Below, piece after piece: positions 62,701 to 64,000 of a stretch of DNA of 64,000 bases. The notes below the pieces were generated by a model that saw only the letters and a list, made by a program, of their open reading frames with translations, made no database searches and was not told where the DNA came from. Each line of letters starts with the position of its first letter. Position 1 is the stretch's first letter. The DNA comes from Dermatemys mawii (lineage: Eukaryota; Chordata; Testudines; Dermatemydidae), in NCBI GenBank assembly GCA_007922305.1, contig ML677341.1, forward strand, positions 67,350,409-67,414,408. Direction: 5' to 3'. A program made the translations under genes and the position numbers.

Positions 62701-64000
62701 GACTAGAACACAAATGAAATGTTGTGATTGATCCATCAGCCCTCACAGAGAGAATGCCCAATGGATCAAGGTGAATAGGGGTGTCACATGATGCTGTTAA
62801 AAGAGAGACGAGAGCTGCTATGGAATTGATCCCATGAGAGGGAAAGACATGGAGAAATAATTTAATGATGATACAGCCTAGGGCTGGTAACCTATTCCAG
62901 ACTCAAGTGAAGGAAATCTTCAGGAAGATCCCTTTATCAAGTTTCCTCCTCATAGTTCTATCATTGGGATGATTTTTTTTCTGCCCTTCTCCACTGGGGA
63001 TTAGGCCAGGTGCATCTCGCAGAATCACTTGACGAAGATGAATAGAATACTCATGTTTAAACGAGAATTTTGTCTTTAGCTGGCAGGTGCTTCCTACATG
63101 GATATTCACCAAGCTGGAGGGGGAATACATTTTACTGTGGAACACACCCAGAAAGCCTCAGAAGAGGAGCTGTTTAATACTTTCAAACACCGACTGCTGC
63201 GTATGCTCAGAGCAGGAACCACTTTGGTCGAATGCAAGAGTGGATATGGTTTAAATCTAGAAACCGAGCTTAAAATGCTCAGGGTGATTGAACAGGCTAG
63301 ACGGTTACTGGATAGCAATATTTCCTCTACATACTGTGGAGCTCATTCTGTGCCTAAGTAATGTGATTTGTTTTTTTGCTTGTTATTTTAAACAATAATA
63401 CTCTATATTATTTCATAAAACATGGAGTGCAGCTCCTGAGTGAATAAACTGCGAATTGGTGGCAGATTATACAGAAATAAATGAGGAGCATCAGCACCAG
63501 ATTGGGGGTGAATCTTCAGTAGAATTTGGCTTCCTCACACTGTTTGGTGGCTTTGAGGGTTTGTTTTTTGTTCTCCTCCAAATGGCAACAAAGTGTGCAA
63601 TATTAAAAATAACAGCATTCAACAAAGTAATGCTTTCCTAAACGGAATGTAGAAGCAAGTGAAGGAGCATCTTGGGGTGGTGGTGGTCAGTTATGAAAAA
63701 AGCCAGACTATTTGGTTTTAAACTGAAATCAGCTGGATTCAGCCAATGGGCATGTAGCCATCCTTTGCAGTTACCAATTCCAAGCTGTATGGAAGTTTTC
63801 AGGAACGCCTTTTCCGAAAGTCTTTCTGCTTGGATTTGCTACTGCCATCAAACCGTAAACTGTCTGTTTTTCATTTTAACTAGCTAAGAGAAAAGTATTA
63901 TAATAATCATCAGAAGTTTTAGTATAACACCACCTTGACGTGCTTCCATTCAACCAGTTAGTCACTGTATCCTATGAGTGAGTGTGAGCCCAGGATTTAG
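53537..64000 (+). CDS. AMDHD1: Imidazolonepropionase (amidohydrolase domain-containing 1), 5' part
   Basis: Catalyses hydrolysis of 4-imidazolone-5-propanoate to N-formimino-glutamate, the third step of histidine breakdown (EC 3.5.2.7), a metal-dependent amidohydrolase active mainly in liver. Coding exons seen: 53537-53673, 58766-58872, 61488-61552 and 63080-63357, in compatible phases, giving the first 195 residues and two bases of the next codon. The vertebrate protein is about 426 aa, so roughly half lies beyond the window. The start MAGEHRLLLDNAQQ matches mammalian AMDHD1. VDAHTHPVWAG carries the HxH metal ligands (His87, His89). HQAGGGI (113-119), ECKSGYGL (154-161) and YCGAHSVP (188-195) are conserved substrate-pocket blocks. 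Intron 4 runs from 63358 past the edge. In other amniotes HAL (histidase) follows next, which would place two steps of one pathway side by side. Confidence 0.97.
53674..55690. other. AMDHD1 intron 1, 5' half
   Basis: AT-rich intron sequence with no gene. One short repeat at 54290-54405 is listed separately. Confidence 0.5.
54290..54405. repeat. Short palindrome-ended dispersed repeat
   Basis: Begins GTCTGATCCTACGAAAATTT and ends ATTACAGGATCAGGAC, so the ends are inverted (TGATCCT/AGGATCA). The same GATCCTGCA-type ends occur at 2585, 13022 and 45850, which suggests a small MITE-like family scattered through the window. Confidence 0.55.
55691..56737. mobile_element. hAT-like non-autonomous element with an internal tandem array
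   Basis: The left end AGAGTTGCCAGGTATCCGG pairs loosely with the inverted right end ATAATGTTGCCAACTTTC. Flanks GTAGAATC and GTAGACTT agree at 6 of 8 positions. The centre (about 56110-56520) is a three-unit tandem array of roughly 138 bp, each unit with CTGATCCCCT and GAGAGCCCACGCC-like text. No transposase. Confidence 0.6.
57125..58490 (+). mobile_element. Decayed CR1 LINE 5' region, split by a MITE
   Basis: Resembles positions 8080-9150 of the CR1 at 7340: CATAGTTGGACCCTCCTTCC, a GATTTGATTATTAGAAA block, the ORF1 esterase region (GGTCATATTACATGTAGGCA; ATCCACATAAACCAAAAC) and the ORF2 start (TTGTATACAAATGTGAGAC; GGGGGAGTAGCACTATATGT). Many stops and deletions. The MITE at 57808-58107 interrupts it. 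Confidence 0.82.
57808..58107. mobile_element. PIF/Harbinger-type MITE inserted in CR1 (300 bp)
   Basis: TAT flanks both sides (57805-57807 and 58108-58110). The left end GGCCTGGTCTACACTGGGAG pairs with the inverted right end GGGTATGTTTATACTATCC. The inner arms ACCTAAGATACGCAACTTCA and GAAGTCGGTGTATCTTAGGT are inverted. Same family as the outer element at 4531-5049. A further fragment of this family (GGCGGGTAGTGTAGACATAC) lies at about 58494-58520. Confidence 0.85.
59445..60267. mobile_element. hAT-type non-autonomous element (823 bp)
   Basis: A perfect 8-bp duplication GCCCTGAG flanks it (59437-59444 and 60268-60275). Ends CATAGGCGTGTGCAG and, inverted, CATACGTGTGCAG; both continue to a TAGGGTGTGC block. 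The left half is CT-rich and built from repeats of TGACTGCCCC. No transposase. In AMDHD1 intron 2. Confidence 0.92.
60398..60665 (-). mobile_element. CR1 LINE 3' end, reverse orientation
   Basis: On the minus strand it carries the CR1 tail: GAAACTTATTATTGGAATAG, TGTGGACTCTCCATCACTGG, AAAAGATATGTTCTAG and AGGTCAGACTGGATGATCAT. These match the plus-strand CR1 tails at 13900-14040 and 26760-26850. Confidence 0.85.
61690..61935. repeat. Purine-rich tract
   Basis: About 245 bp of strongly A/G-biased plus strand (AGAGAAAGAGAGAGGG, GGAAACAAGGAGCAAGAGG and similar). It lies just after AMDHD1 exon 3. Low complexity; the open frames here are artefacts. Confidence 0.85.
61969..62139. repeat. Local direct and inverted repeat cluster around AGAACTTGTAAC
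   Basis: ATTTACCGATACGCCTAGAA then CTTGTAAC occurs at about 61977-62004 and again at about 62110-62137. Between them CTAGAACTTGTAAC recurs twice more, with TTGTACAAGTT-type palindromes (about 62011-62022 and 62043-62070). No coding sequence. Confidence 0.85.
62555..62665 (+). pseudogene. 7SL RNA-like fragment (5' Alu domain), probable retropseudogene
   Basis: CCGGGCGCAGTGGCACGCAC, then CCCAGCTACTTGGGAAGCTG and AGGCTGG, then TTTCTGGGCTGC and GCTCTATG follow the 5' (Alu) domain of signal recognition particle RNA in order, with scattered changes. Similarity fades after about 62665, so the S domain is missing. Reptiles lack Alu SINEs, so a truncated 7SL pseudogene or a 7SL-derived repeat is the likely origin. 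Not a functional SRP RNA. Confidence 0.8.
63358..64000. other. AMDHD1: AMDHD1 intron 4, partial
   Basis: Starts with the donor GTAATG after exon 4 and continues to the edge. No exon, repeat or RNA recognised. Confidence 0.7.

Overview
This window is vertebrate nuclear DNA from a sauropsid, most likely a turtle; a crocodilian is the main alternative. Three things point there: split genes with GT/AG introns, CpG-island promoters, and a repeat landscape dominated by CR1 LINEs (one ending in the TTCTTATG doublet typical of turtle CR1), hAT and PIF/Harbinger elements and MITEs, with a faint MIR-type CORE-SINE. Nothing prokaryotic is present. Species calls and family names rest on recognition by eye, not on a database search.

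Three host genes lie in the order SNRPF (+), CCDC38 (-), AMDHD1 (+), the same neighbourhood as human 12q23.1. SNRPF is complete (four coding exons, 1029-3005, 86 aa). CCDC38 can be rebuilt from fourteen phase-compatible coding exons over about 45.5 kb (49328 down to 3805, 597 aa). AMDHD1 starts at 53537 and runs off the right edge after coding exon 4. SNRPF and CCDC38 are tail to tail. CCDC38 and AMDHD1 are head to head, and a CpG island at about 52750-53700 probably serves as a shared bidirectional promoter. The genes work in unrelated processes: spliceosomal snRNP core, sperm flagellum/centrosome, and histidine breakdown.

The CCDC38 introns, its 5' flank and the AMDHD1 introns are packed with mobile DNA, much of it nested and dateable. 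A nearly full-length CR1 (about 7340-11879) carries a 164-bp hAT MITE with a perfect 8-bp target duplication. A 4.5-kb PIF/Harbinger element (26852-31332), with a Myb-like gene and an opposing transposase gene, sits inside a CR1 remnant with a TTA duplication. A 1.1-kb hAT sits inside another repeat (32751-34005). A second long CR1 (38045-41870) is split by a 1238-bp TG...CA element with a 5-bp duplication, 47-bp terminal direct repeats, a 10-bp-stem hairpin, a 94-bp tandem array spanning an assembly gap, and an open frame of acidic proline-rich repeats. I could not assign that last element to a known family; it is the best candidate for something undescribed. A 7SL RNA-like fragment at 62555-62665 is a second uncommon item.
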